Shown piece by piece: positions 1-8,170 of a stretch of 64,000 bases of DNA. The notes beneath the pieces were generated by a model that was given only the letters and a program-made list of their open reading frames with translations, had not been told where the DNA came from and did not search any database. Source of the DNA: Moritella sp. 5. Lineage in GTDB: Bacteria; Pseudomonadota; Gammaproteobacteria; Enterobacterales; Moritellaceae. The position numbers were made by a program, and so were the translations under genes. The stretch is taken from the NCBI RefSeq assembly GCF_018219455.1, contig NZ_CP056122.1, positions 2,294,001 through 2,358,000 on the forward strand. Reading direction: 5' to 3'. The stretch's first letter is position 1, and each line of letters starts with the position of its first letter.

Positions 1-163
1 TATAGCCTTGTAAGCCCTAATGTCTAAGCTTAGTTCAGTGATGAGTTAATCGTATTTAGCGAGTGTATAGTGGGGGTGTTAAGCACCATGATGATAAATG
101 ACGCGTGCCTGTGTTGCAAGTTAGCGAAATAAAATGGTGACAAAGCATTAAACGAATTGTAAC

Positions 164-206
164 TTGATCTGTATCAATGGCTGGTATCAGTCTATGCGTT
201 TATAGT
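164..206 (+). promoter_or_regulatory. FNR-type class II promoter
   Basis: A perfect FNR/Anr palindrome (TTGAT-CTGT-ATCAA) lies at 164-177. A -10-like hexamer TATAGT lies at 201-206, which places the transcription start near 212. The centre of the palindrome is then about 41.5 bp upstream of the start, the classic class II geometry for FNR activation. The first gene downstream is the small ORF at 257. The motif is seen directly; activation by FNR is inferred from the spacing. Confidence 0.6.
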
Positions 207-256
207 TAATGTGAACAGTATGTAAAGTGATTCACACATGAGTAAAGGCGGTAAAG

Positions 257-442
257 ATGGAATTATTACGCAACCCTAAATGTTACACGGACGTGTGTAT
301 TGATGGTACTTGGTATCATTACGATCACTGTGGTTCGAAAGTTTACTCTCTAAGTGGTGGCGCGGCTCCCGAGTTAGACCTTGCTCGTGAACCTGCGACA
401 GAAACAGAGCTTATTGACCTTATTCATATAGCGGTTAATTAA
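257..442 (+). CDS. 61-residue cysteine-containing small protein, unknown function
   Basis: I do not recognise this protein. It is short, soluble-looking and mildly acidic, with no signal peptide or membrane segment. It has three cysteines (C9, C14, C25) and an aromatic/His-rich stretch around residues 19-24 (WYHYDH). Its reality is supported by context rather than homology: an AAGG-like Shine-Dalgarno about 8 nt before the ATG, a well-formed FNR-type promoter upstream, and a rho-independent terminator at 498-536, so it looks like a monocistronic unit. The FNR box suggests expression under low oxygen. The cysteines could bind metal, but no CxxC pair is present, so this is speculative. Confidence 0.6.
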   Translation: MELLRNPKCYTDVCIDGTWYHYDHCGSKVYSLSGGAAPELDLAREPATETELIDLIHIAVN

Positions 443-497
443 CCTTTTTTATTTTGTAGTACATACAGTGTCATCACTCAGCGACATTTGTATTTTG

Positions 498-536
498 GAC
501 CTTTAGATGTATTAAGCATTTAAAGGTCATTTTTTA
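498..536 (+). terminator. Rho-independent terminator of the 257-442 unit
   Basis: An 8-bp inverted repeat (GACCTTTA at 498-505, TAAAGGTC at 521-528) is followed by a run of T. It separates the small FNR-linked gene from htpX. Confidence 0.7.
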
Positions 537-626
537 TTCTTTACTCCTCTTTACAGTGTCATCTCTTTGCGTTTTCTGAATTTTGTCATATTATGTCATT
601 CTATTTTGATTGGAGAAAACACATAT

Positions 627-1502
627 ATGAAACGCGTTATGCTATTCCTTGCAACCAACCTGGCCGTAATGGTGGTTTTTAGTATTGTATTAAACATTAT
701 CTATGCAACTACCGGTATTCAATCAGGTAGCCTTTCTGGGTTGTTGGTGATGGCGGTATTGTTTGGTTTTGGTGGTTCATTAATCTCATTAATGATGTCG
801 AAGAAAATGGCGCTACGTTCAATTGGCGGCGAGATCATCACAGAGCCTCGTAACTCGAATGAACATTGGTTATTAGAAACCGTTACTCGACAAGCAAAAC
901 AAGCGGGTATTGGCATGCCTGATGTTGCTATTTATGATGCTGCCGAGATGAATGCATTTGCAACGGGTGCTAAACGCGATGACGCTTTAATTGCGGTATC
1001 AACGGGTCTATTAGCACAAATGACACGTGATGAAGCAGAAGCTGTTGTTGCCCACGAAATCAATCATGTTGCTAACGGTGACATGATCACAATGGCCTTG
1101 ATGCAAGGTGTTGTGAATACGTTTGTTATCTTCTTATCACGTATTATTGCTAATGCAGTAAGTGGTTTCACATCGGATGATGAAGAAGGCGAGGGTGAAG
1201 GTGGTAGCTTTATGACTTACTTCATCGTATCAATGGTGTTAGAAATGCTATTTGGTTTCTTAGCAAGCTTCTTAACAATGTGGTTCAGCCGTCAACGTGA
1301 GTTTAAGGCAGACTCTGGCGCAGCAAATCTAGTTGGTAAAGAGAAGATGATTGCTGCACTAGAACGTCTAAAAACAAGTCAAGAAACACAACTTGAAGGT
1401 TCGATGATGGCGTTTGGTATTACAGGTAAGAAGACGATGATGGAATTATTAATGAGCCATCCACCGCTTCAAAACCGTATTAACGCATTACGTAACCTTT
1501 AA
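627..1502 (+). CDS. htpX: Protease HtpX (M48 membrane metalloprotease)
   Basis: HtpX is a zinc-dependent inner-membrane protease that degrades misfolded membrane proteins alongside FtsH. The zinc site HEINH is at residues 143-147 and a downstream EFKAD motif supplies the third ligand. Two hydrophobic segments precede the catalytic domain (about residues 4-26 and 37-57) and two more follow it, as in the family. A longer reading from 567 is possible, but the ATG at 627 has a good GGAGAAAA Shine-Dalgarno and gives the usual MKR start and 291 residues, close to the E. coli length. I see no clear sigma32 promoter upstream. A terminator at 1543 makes it a single-gene unit. Confidence 0.96.
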   Translation: MKRVMLFLATNLAVMVVFSIVLNIIYATTGIQSGSLSGLLVMAVLFGFGGSLISLMMSKKMALRSIGGEIITEPRNSNEHWLLETVTRQAKQAGIGMPDVAIYDAAEMNAFATGAKRDDALIAVSTGLLAQMTRDEAEAVVAHEINHVANGDMITMALMQGVVNTFVIFLSRIIANAVSGFTSDDEEGEGEGGSFMTYFIVSMVLEMLFGFLASFLTMWFSRQREFKADSGAANLVGKEKMIAALERLKTSQETQLEGSMMAFGITGKKTMMELLMSHPPLQNRINALRNL

Positions 1503-1542
1503 TTTACGGATGTTATAAATAATCATTTCTGATGATTAAGTT

Positions 1543-1594
1543 AGCCCCATTGGTAGTCTTACTAAAAATAAGATTATACCTTTGGGGCTTTTTT
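1543..1594 (+). terminator. Rho-independent terminator of htpX
   Basis: A long imperfect hairpin (AGCCCCA pairing with TGGGGCT at 1583-1589, plus inner GGTA/TACC and CTTA/TAAG pairs) is followed by a T run to 1594. Confidence 0.8.
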
Positions 1595-1740
1595 GTTTTC
1601 TGTAAGATCACTAACGAAAGTATCTCTTTATGGTTACCTAAATGTTTTATACGTTTAAAACGTGATAGACAAACGAATAATAAAGATCAAAAAAGTGTAT
1701 TTTATATGTTATGAATTAGTGGCTTATGAGGTTAAAGCTA

Positions 1741-3210
1741 ATGACGAACATAACTGTAGATAAAGTACCTGTGGTTGACGGTAACGGTAGCCATTTGTTA
1801 ATGATTAGATTAGTTAAACTATTAATTTCGTTTGGCATTCCGCTGTTTTTACTCTCTGTCCCAACCTCACAATTACCCTTTGATAACCTTAGTATTATAC
1901 AACATCGATTGTTAGCCATTTTTGTCCTTGCTGCCTTATTGTGGATCCTCGAACCTGTGCCTGTCTTTGCCACATCGATTTTAATTATAACGCTTGAGTT
2001 AGTGATGCTCTCAGATCAAGGGCTTTACAGTTTTCGTTTTTTTAATGATGGGATCGATCCCGCCACTAATATCGAGGGGCTGATGCATTATAACGATATT
2101 TTCGCTGCTTTTTCGTCACCGATTATTGTGTTGTTTTTAGGTGGTTTCTCACTTGCAATTGCAGCAAATAAATATGCTTTGGATACAAATCTAGCTAACG
2201 TATTATTAAAACCGTTTGGCACTAAACCCGCTATGATTATGCTTGGCTTGATGATGATCACTGCGTTGTTTTCTATGTTTATGTCAAACACGGCAACGAC
2301 GGTGATGATGCTGTCCTTGTTAGGACCAATCCTGATGTCTGTGCCGAAAGAAGAAAAGGGTGTCAAAGCATTAGTATTAAGTGTGCCCATTGCTGCTAAC
2401 CTTGGCGGGATCGCGACACCGATTGGTACGCCGCCGAATGCAATTGCGCTGCAGTATTTAGACCGTCTTTATAATGTCAGTTTTCTGGATTGGATGATGA
2501 TTGGTTTGCCCTTTGTCATCGTGCTACTGGCTTTTGCATGGTGGTTATTACAAAAACTGTTTCCCTTTAGCGGTGACAGCTTACATTTACAGCTTGGCGG
2601 TGACTTTCAACGTAGTTGGCAAGCCATCGTGGTTTATATCACCTTTGCGTTAACGATTATCTTGTGGATGAGTACTGGTCTACATGGCATGAATACCTAT
2701 GTTGTCGCGATTGTGCCACTGGCGATATTTACGTTAACTGGCATCATAGGTAAAGAAGAATTGAAGTTAATTAATTGGGATGTGTTATGGCTGGTTGCTG
2801 GTGGTATTGCGATTGGTATTGCATTAGATAAAACAGGGTTAGCGGGAGTGATGGCAAATGCGATTGATTACTCTGTGTTACCAGCCTTGTTAGTTATCTT
2901 GGTCATGTCTTTTGTGTGTTGGTTGATGGCAAATTTTATCTCAAATACAGCAACTGCGAATTTGTTAATGCCAATTGCAGCAGCGGTCGCAACATCGATG
3001 GATGATTTATCATTATTGGTGATGCTGGTTGTGGTGGCTTGTTCTGCGTCACTAGGAATGATACTACCTGTTTCAACGCCTCCTAATTCGTTGGCGTATG
3101 CAACTGGATTAGTTGCCAGCAAGGACATGGCAAGAGTGGGACTTATCATGGGACTTGCTGGTTTAGGACTCGTTTATACGGTTATTCTGTTTTTTGTTAC
3201 TATCAGTTAG
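1741..3210 (+). CDS. SLC13/DASS-family sodium:anion symporter
   Basis: This is a polytopic inner-membrane transporter of the divalent anion:Na+ symporter (SLC13) family. The two hallmark SNT motifs are at residues 182-184 and 401-403. Each is followed by a partner loop of the IGTPPNA or VSTPPNS type, reflecting the inverted-repeat architecture of VcINDY-like carriers. Known substrates are C4-dicarboxylates, citrate or sulfate; the sequence alone does not choose. The ATG at 1741 is preferred over 1726 because a GAGG Shine-Dalgarno sits 9 nt upstream of it; the product is then 489 residues. It converges with the glycerate kinase-like gene. Confidence 0.88.
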   Translation: MTNITVDKVPVVDGNGSHLLMIRLVKLLISFGIPLFLLSVPTSQLPFDNLSIIQHRLLAIFVLAALLWILEPVPVFATSILIITLELVMLSDQGLYSFRFFNDGIDPATNIEGLMHYNDIFAAFSSPIIVLFLGGFSLAIAANKYALDTNLANVLLKPFGTKPAMIMLGLMMITALFSMFMSNTATTVMMLSLLGPILMSVPKEEKGVKALVLSVPIAANLGGIATPIGTPPNAIALQYLDRLYNVSFLDWMMIGLPFVIVLLAFAWWLLQKLFPFSGDSLHLQLGGDFQRSWQAIVVYITFALTIILWMSTGLHGMNTYVVAIVPLAIFTLTGIIGKEELKLINWDVLWLVAGGIAIGIALDKTGLAGVMANAIDYSVLPALLVILVMSFVCWLMANFISNTATANLLMPIAAAVATSMDDLSLLVMLVVVACSASLGMILPVSTPPNSLAYATGLVASKDMARVGLIMGLAGLGLVYTVILFFVTIS

Positions 3211-3247
3211 ATTTAGTGATAATCAGTTAAATTGAGTGAGCAAATAG

Positions 3248-4186
3248 CTAAATTGAATCTGTAGCAGTTTCGCCTAGCGATTGTTGATGCACGATATTGA
3301 CGATGTTACGCTGATTATCTAGCTCATATACCCAATCACATTGATTGGGAAGCGTGGCTAAACACTGCTCGGTAATACGCTGGAAATAAGCGGTGAAGTT
3401 ACGGACCTCTGCACTTGTCATGAATGTTTCTTTTTGCTTATGGTCAGTATTTTCTTCAAGTGTTTGACGTTTGTTTTCCTGCTCTAATCGCCATGCTTGT
3501 ACACTGTTAAAGCTGGGTGCTTTAAGCATGATCCAATGATCAATACGTTGATATAATTCCTGGTAGTTCTGCTTTAATTGTTGGTTAACATAACTGCGCC
3601 AAATCCCGTACTTGTCTTTTATTGCTTCTAATTTGTTGATCGGATAAATAAGCTCTTTCATTAACTGGGGTTGCACACCTAAACACCAACCTTCCAATAT
3701 AATCACATCAATAGGGCGGTCTACAATTGGCCATTGTGATTGTGGGTAAGGGTTATCTGCAAACTTGTTAAATCTTGGTAATTTTACTGGTTCGCTTTCG
3801 CTTGCGCCTGCACACAGCTTATCTAATGTCGCATTAGCAAGATTCATGTCGTGCGTGCCGGGAACACCGCGGGTACGCAGTAAAGGATGAACTTGGTTGG
3901 CCAGTTCGTTGCGCTGATGCCGACTGTAATAAAAGTCATCAAGTGATATTACCGCGACGTTTAAGTCAAACTCTGTGCTTAGGCGAGTGCCTAGATAATC
4001 AGCAAGCGTTGACTTACCTGAACCTTGACAGCCATTGATACCAACGAGGAAGGTTTGTTTTGCTTGTTTTTGGTGCGCTACGATACTCAACAGTGCACTC
4101 GAAAAATTTTTTGATGCATGGGTTAAATAGTCTGCATCCAACTGATGGCGCTGAATGAATTGGTCTAATACTGGCTTTGTCTTCAT
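3248..4186 (-). CDS. Plant-type D-glycerate 3-kinase / YggC-like P-loop kinase
   Basis: This 312-residue P-loop kinase resembles E. coli YggC, yeast Tda10 and plant D-glycerate 3-kinase, which phosphorylates glycerate to 3-phosphoglycerate. The Walker A loop GCQGSGKST is at residues 52-60. A DDFYYSRHQR segment and a downstream RTRGVPGTHD block are typical of this branch of the phosphoribulokinase/uridine-kinase fold. A hydrophobic strand ending in ILEGWC is the Walker B region. Substrate is inferred from the family; bacterial YggC-type members are poorly tested. It stands alone on the minus strand, convergent with the SLC13 transporter. Confidence 0.8.
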   Translation of the reverse strand: MKTKPVLDQFIQRHQLDADYLTHASKNFSSALLSIVAHQKQAKQTFLVGINGCQGSGKSTLADYLGTRLSTEFDLNVAVISLDDFYYSRHQRNELANQVHPLLRTRGVPGTHDMNLANATLDKLCAGASESEPVKLPRFNKFADNPYPQSQWPIVDRPIDVIILEGWCLGVQPQLMKELIYPINKLEAIKDKYGIWRSYVNQQLKQNYQELYQRIDHWIMLKAPSFNSVQAWRLEQENKRQTLEENTDHKQKETFMTSAEVRNFTAYFQRITEQCLATLPNQCDWVYELDNQRNIVNIVHQQSLGETATDSI

Positions 4187-4533
4187 AGATCACCACTTTC
4201 TTTGAATTCACTGAATTTATATCATCAATAATAACTACAACATTTAAACAGTTTTTAATAAATATTTAAATAACTAATTATTCACATTCAACAACTATGC
4301 CAGTCTTAGTACGAGTTATTTCTTGTTAATTGATCTGGATCTAATAATTTAATGGGCTCTTGCCGCGTTAGGGCTGTGTGTTCTTCTGCCACTGCGAATA
4401 GCGGGTAAGATGAAGTAGGTCGATTAAGTGTTAGGAATAAGGTAAGCTGAAGCCTGTTAAATATTTGAAGTTGATTATGTTAAGCTAAACATGTGGTTAA
4501 TTTGCATAATCTAATATTGAGTAGGATAAAATA
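4187..4533. other. 347-bp intergenic region between divergent genes
   Basis: This region separates the divergent kinase and the 342-residue protein gene and presumably holds both promoters. The one motif I can point to is a one-mismatch FNR-like box (TTGAT-CTGG-ATCTA) at 4330-4343. I see no hairpin terminator, RNA gene or credible small ORF. Confidence 0.4.
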
Positions 4534-5562
4534 ATGTCATCTTTGGAAACGAATCGTTTACTACAAGATAAAACACTAAACGACGATTCACATGCTTGCG
4601 CTGTTAAACAGCTAAGTAACTTGGGTATCTCGGGCTTGATGACACTTGAAGCGATAGAATTCCAGACCCTTGAGCTTGATGCTGTTCTCGTTAGCTGTCA
4701 GCAATTGCAAGATAGCTATTCACCGTTAATCACAAATTTACCATCAAGGTTACATATTTGTTTTCAAGGTTCTGCAACCAGTCGCGAACAACTTGCAGCA
4801 TTGGTGAAGATTATCGAAAGTGCGCCACAAGCACTGTGGTCGTTAAGGGATGATAGTTTTAATTGTTATGAAATGGATTTTCGTTTGGCTGAATTACAAC
4901 AGCAATTAGCCATTTTAAAACCGTTAAATAAGAAACTCGCGCCGTTTGTCAATACTCATCAGTTAGGGTCTGCGAGTACACTGAAAAATCTTCAATGCTG
5001 TTTAGATAATGCAGGGATGTTTTGTTGGTTCTCATCTAAATGGCGTAATGCTAAACAACAAGCATTAATCCTTGCAAACAATGAACAGCTAAAGCTTGAT
5101 GACATTAAGCTGTTATTTCCAGCCATGATAAAATACGCTAATACTCAAGAACACTTTGATGAGCTGTTTGGACAAATACCGATCTTAGCAACGTATCACA
5201 AGGGGTTGAATACTGATGTCGTGCCACTGTTAGCGGTACGTGAATGGTATAAAGATGTTGAGTTTGCAATGGCAGAGCATTTTGTGGGTGAAGCAGGGAT
5301 CTTAGAGGGTTTATCTATTATTGATAAACAGAAAGCAGATAAGCTAGTTAAAATTTATCACGCAAGTTCAGTCTTGGTGATTAACAGCATAGATAAGCAA
5401 ATGAGTAAGTTAAGATTAAGCTTCCCTGGTTATGAAGCTCTGCAACACGTTGATGCAGACTATGTTGCTGCGGTCTCTGAACTAAAAGCGATTATTGTTA
5501 ATCAGTTAAGTGTTTTGAACGATGCGGGTGTTGATAGTCGTTCTTGTTTATCTGAGCTTTGA
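4534..5562 (+). CDS. 342-residue helical protein, unknown function
   Basis: I do not recognise this protein with confidence. It has no signal peptide, no membrane span and no nucleotide-binding motif, and is rich in Leu, Gln and Lys with long predicted helices, probably a soluble cytoplasmic scaffold or adaptor. The middle (ELF...GLNTDVVPLLAVREWYKDV, around residues 207-240) faintly recalls the inserted helical region of very large SF1 helicases of the DUF4011/DUF3320 type (an LFG...GLxTDW pattern), but there is no helicase core here or nearby. The ATG at 4534 follows a GAGTAGGA Shine-Dalgarno. It is a single gene between the divergent kinase and the convergent tRNA pair. Codon use looks like that of its neighbours. 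Confidence 0.75.
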   Translation: MSSLETNRLLQDKTLNDDSHACAVKQLSNLGISGLMTLEAIEFQTLELDAVLVSCQQLQDSYSPLITNLPSRLHICFQGSATSREQLAALVKIIESAPQALWSLRDDSFNCYEMDFRLAELQQQLAILKPLNKKLAPFVNTHQLGSASTLKNLQCCLDNAGMFCWFSSKWRNAKQQALILANNEQLKLDDIKLLFPAMIKYANTQEHFDELFGQIPILATYHKGLNTDVVPLLAVREWYKDVEFAMAEHFVGEAGILEGLSIIDKQKADKLVKIYHASSVLVINSIDKQMSKLRLSFPGYEALQHVDADYVAAVSELKAIIVNQLSVLNDAGVDSRSCLSEL

Positions 5563-5756
5563 AAGCGCGGGATTTAAACGCTTAATACCAAGAGTGTTGA
5601 TCAGTATTGAAACTCTGCTAAGCCGGTTGCACATTAATTGGTTTAGCGGGTTTACTGTGTATGAGTATTGCTAAACCTGTGGTGGTAATGCATTCAAGCT
5701 TAATGTTAACTATTCTCGATGCACTTCAAATATAACAAACCCTGAATTTTAGATAT

Positions 5757-5782
5757 AAAAAAACCTCGCTCATTGAGCAAGG
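5757..5782 (-). terminator. Terminator of the tRNA-Val pair
   Basis: Read on the minus strand, an 8-bp stem (CCTTGCTC/GAGCGAGG, loop AAT) is followed by seven T. It lies 11 nt beyond the CCA of the second transcribed tRNA. Confidence 0.85.
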
Positions 5783-5792
5783 CTTCATTATT

Positions 5793-5868
5793 TGGTGCGT
5801 CCTACAAGATTCGAACTTGTGACATCTAGCATGTCGAGCTAGCGCTCTACCAACTGAGCTAAGGACGC
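5793..5868 (-). tRNA. tRNA-Val (GAC), copy 1
   Basis: A 76-nt cloverleaf with encoded CCA. The acceptor stem is GCGTCCT/AGGACGC, the D-arm is GCTC-AGTTGGTA-GAGC, the anticodon stem is CTAGC/GCTAG with loop TCGACAT, and the T-arm is ACAAG-TTCGAAT-CTTGT. The anticodon at 34-36 is GAC, reading Val GUC/GUU. Discriminator A73, G3:C70 and U4:A69 fit valine identity as known in E. coli. Oddly, position 33 is C where U is nearly universal. It is the second gene transcribed in the pair. Confidence 0.88.
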
Positions 5869-5891
5869 GTTGTTTGTACCATTTTAAAAAA

Positions 5892-5967
5892 TGGTGCTCG
5901 CTACAAGATTTGAACTTGTGACATCTAGCATGTCGAGCTAGCGCTCTACCAACTGAGCTAAGCGAGC
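5892..5967 (-). tRNA. tRNA-Val (GAC), copy 2
   Basis: A 76-nt tRNA with encoded CCA, nearly identical to copy 1 in its D, anticodon, variable and T arms, again with anticodon GAC and C33. The acceptor stem is different (GCTCGCT/AGCGAGC) yet fully paired, so pairs 3-6 have changed together. The T-loop reads TTCAAAT instead of TTCGAAT. It is first in the transcript, 23 nt upstream of copy 1. Confidence 0.88.
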
Positions 5968-5997
5968 ATAATTTGGTATGTCGTTAAGACGAGACAA

Positions 5998-6026
5998 ATA
6001 TTAGCCCGCATCCAAATTATCAGCAA
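5998..6026 (-). promoter_or_regulatory. Predicted sigma70 promoter of the tRNA pair
   Basis: On the minus strand a -35 TTGCTG (6021-6026) and a -10 TAATAT (5998-6003) are separated by exactly 17 nt, about 30 nt upstream of the first tRNA. This suggests the pair is transcribed independently of hmp, which ends just upstream on the same strand. Confidence 0.6.
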
Positions 6027-6062
6027 GTCTTTTTTAAATAATATCAGTCCTTTGCTTTAAAA

Positions 6063-7253
6063 TTAAGCAGTTGGGTTGATATTTAGATCTTCTGACGGAC
6101 CGAAGAATTCAAAATGGACATTTTCAGCTGGGATCCCTAATTTTGGTGCGAAGCCATTCATTGCTTGCATGAAAGGTTTTGGACCTAAGAAATAGAATTC
6201 TACATCACGATCATCACCGATTTTGTCTTCAAGCATGGCTAAGTTGATGAAACCTGTTGCATCTGGTTTACATTCTGACGTTGCATCACTGTAAACGAAG
6301 TAGGGTTTGATGTTTTCGTTTTCAGCGGCAAGGTTTGTTACATGGTCACGGAATGCATGTACCTTGGTGTTCATTGCAGCATGAATAAAGTGAATAGGGC
6401 GGTCTGTGCCTTTTAAACTATTTAGCATGCTTATTGCTGGAGTAATACCAACGCCACCTGTTACCAGTACAACTGGTTTGTTGTTGTCTTTTAGGATGAA
6501 GTCGCCAGCAGGTGCGAGTAGGTTAAGTGTATCACCTGTTTGAATGCGATCGTGCAGGTAACCTGATGCCGCACCACCTTCCTCACGTTTTACACTAATA
6601 CGTAAGTATTCTGAGTTTGGTGAATCAGATAAACTGTATTGACGACGTGTTTCTTCACCGTCGATATTTAGAACTAAACCAATGAATTGACCCGGTGTGA
6701 ATGACGGTGCTGGTTCACCATCGGTTGGCGTCAGGTAGAATGACATAATGTTATCGCTTTCAGCTACTTTTGTAGTTACTCTAAACTCACGTTCACCACG
6801 CCACATGCCTTTTTCTTCTTCATTAGCAGAGTAAACAGCTTCTTCTGCACCGATAAGTAGGTCTGCGAGTTGCCAGTATGCAAGTCCCCAAGCATCAATA
6901 ACCTCATCTGTTGCGGCATCACCTAGAACAGCTTTGATCGCTTTTAATAAACATTCGCCAACAATTTCATAATGTGCTGGTTGAATATCAAGTACAACAT
7001 GTTTATTTACAATTACACTTACCGCTTTTTCTAATACTGAAAGATTGTCAATATTAGCTGCATAAGCAACAAGTGCATTAGCTAATGCTTTAGGCTGAGC
7101 ATTACCTGCTTGGTTTTTTTGGTTGAAAAAACGCTTTACTTCTGGATATTCTCTAAACATCAAAGGATAAAAATGCGCTGTAATATCATTGGCATGAACA
7201 GAAACAGCAGGGACAGTCGCTTTGATAATATCAATAGTGTGTTGCGTTAGCAT
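6063..7253 (-). CDS. hmp: Flavohaemoglobin (nitric oxide dioxygenase)
   Basis: Hmp oxidises nitric oxide to nitrate using O2 and NAD(P)H in the cytoplasm. The N-terminal globin domain (about residues 1-140) carries the proximal haem region NKHVVLDIQPAHY. The FAD-binding domain contains RRQYSLSDS and the NAD-binding domain GGVGITPAISML; the C-terminus HFEFFGP is family-typical. An in-frame upstream extension to 7298 exists, but the ATG at 7253 gives MLTQHTIDIIK and exactly 396 residues, the E. coli length, and avoids translating through the FNR box. The upstream region holds a sigma54 promoter, three NorR-type sites and an FNR box, so NO-responsive control by NorR (gene at 10269) is strongly suggested. 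Confidence 0.96.
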   Translation of the reverse strand: MLTQHTIDIIKATVPAVSVHANDITAHFYPLMFREYPEVKRFFNQKNQAGNAQPKALANALVAYAANIDNLSVLEKAVSVIVNKHVVLDIQPAHYEIVGECLLKAIKAVLGDAATDEVIDAWGLAYWQLADLLIGAEEAVYSANEEEKGMWRGEREFRVTTKVAESDNIMSFYLTPTDGEPAPSFTPGQFIGLVLNIDGEETRRQYSLSDSPNSEYLRISVKREEGGAASGYLHDRIQTGDTLNLLAPAGDFILKDNNKPVVLVTGGVGITPAISMLNSLKGTDRPIHFIHAAMNTKVHAFRDHVTNLAAENENIKPYFVYSDATSECKPDATGFINLAMLEDKIGDDRDVEFYFLGPKPFMQAMNGFAPKLGIPAENVHFEFFGPSEDLNINPTA

Positions 7254-7284
7254 AATAGCTACCTTGTATAGGTTAGTGAAATAA

Positions 7285-7298
7285 TTGATCTGCATCAA
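7285..7298. promoter_or_regulatory. FNR box in the hmp leader
   Basis: A perfect FNR palindrome (TTGAT-CTGC-ATCAA) lies 32 bp upstream of the hmp ATG. Relative to the sigma54 promoter it falls at roughly +9 to +22, so a bound FNR dimer would block transcription. This agrees with the known anaerobic repression of hmp by FNR in E. coli; the repression here is inferred. Confidence 0.65.
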
Positions 7299-7316
7299 TG
7301 TTTATATTTGTTCTAT

Positions 7317-7333
7317 TGCAGTAGTTGTGCCAA
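7317..7333 (-). promoter_or_regulatory. Sigma54 promoter of hmp
   Basis: On the minus strand TTGGCAC-AACTA-CTGCA matches the -24/-12 consensus TGGCAC-N5-TTGCA with one change. GG and GC have the required 10-nt separation. The predicted start is near 7306, about 53 bp before the hmp ATG. This matches the need of NorR, a bacterial enhancer-binding protein, for RpoN. Confidence 0.75.
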
Positions 7334-7385
7334 GTTTGTAAGTGGTTGTTTTTAAATTGTTTACTATTTTGCTTATGAGTGGGTT

Positions 7386-7440
7386 GTTATTATGACAACC
7401 ACTTTGAGTTGTCAATAATACAACGCGACGTCCAAATGAC
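7386..7440. promoter_or_regulatory. Cluster of three NorR-type enhancer sites
   Basis: Three 11-bp elements fit the E. coli NorR pattern GT-N7-AC: GTTATTATGAC (7386-7396), GTCAATAATAC (7411-7421) and GTCCAAATGAC (7430-7440). They lie about 80-135 bp upstream of the predicted hmp sigma54 start. E. coli norVW also has three NorR sites. The motif is short, so any single match is weak; three clustered upstream of a sigma54 promoter is the evidence. Confidence 0.65.
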
Positions 7441-7540
7441 AACGTCATGTGTGTGAACTAAATGGAATTAAGCTTGAATATTCACCGCCGTTTACCTTGT
7501 TGCCTGAAATTGCTAAGATGTTGTTCATAAAGGAGTTAAG

Positions 7541-8068
7541 ATGAAATTGAATGTTACAGAAAGCATAGAATTACTTTCTCTAGAGGAAGGTGATTCTTTA
7601 ACTATATTAAATTTAGTTGAGTCCAGTCGACCCCAACTAGGGAAGTATCTCTATTGGGTAGATAGTGTTCTAGATGAGGTATCGGCTCATAAATACATAG
7701 CAGAGCGTTTACATAGTGGGTTACCTGGCTCACGATGGTTCAAAATAAAATTCAACACGCAAGTTTGTGGTGTCTTTGCTATTAAGTCTATTTCAATTAA
7801 TAGTGGTGTTGCTGAGATCGGTTATTGGTTATCACATGCTGTGCATGGTAATGGAATCATGACTAAAATTATTGCTCAGTTATCCTCTTTTTTGTTAGAG
7901 AGGACAGATGCAAAAATAATGGAATTTAGATGTCTGGAAAATAACATTTCGAGTATTCGAGTGGCAAAAAAGTCGGGTGCAGAGTTAGTGGGTTCAATAC
8001 CTAACTATATGAATGCAGATAATGAAAATCAGGACTTACATATATACCAGCTGCAATTGCAAGCCTAA
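7541..8068 (+). CDS. RimJ/RimL-type GNAT N-acetyltransferase
   Basis: A 175-residue GNAT-fold protein of the RimJ/RimL subgroup, which acetylates protein N-termini or small amines with acetyl-CoA. The strand-4 region AEIGYWLSHAVHGNGIMTKII (about 92-112) is the acetyl-CoA-binding segment, with HGNGIM in place of the usual R-G-x-G pattern. It is followed by a typical CLENNISSIRVAKKSGAELVG block. The ATG follows a strong AAGGAG Shine-Dalgarno. It diverges from hmp, sharing the NorR-site intergenic region, but no sigma54 promoter is seen in its direction. Substrate unknown. Confidence 0.88.
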   Translation: MKLNVTESIELLSLEEGDSLTILNLVESSRPQLGKYLYWVDSVLDEVSAHKYIAERLHSGLPGSRWFKIKFNTQVCGVFAIKSISINSGVAEIGYWLSHAVHGNGIMTKIIAQLSSFLLERTDAKIMEFRCLENNISSIRVAKKSGAELVGSIPNYMNADNENQDLHIYQLQLQA

Positions 8069-8170
8069 CATATAACAATAGGTATCACACATCGATAATT
8101 TAAGCGCTAATAACTATCTGTAATGGTTGACTTATTTTTTGCCGGGTACCTCATACAGCGAAGGAACAAA

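Noticed and set aside
1532-1714. 60-residue + strand ORF after htpX
   Set aside because: It begins inside the htpX terminator hairpin region, has no Shine-Dalgarno, and the product is basic, hydrophobic and compositionally unlike a real protein.
5793-5868. Reading the tRNA anticodon as CGA (Ser)
   Set aside because: It would require shifting the 5-bp anticodon stem, and there is no long variable arm as in serine tRNAs; GAC with C33 fits the cloverleaf.
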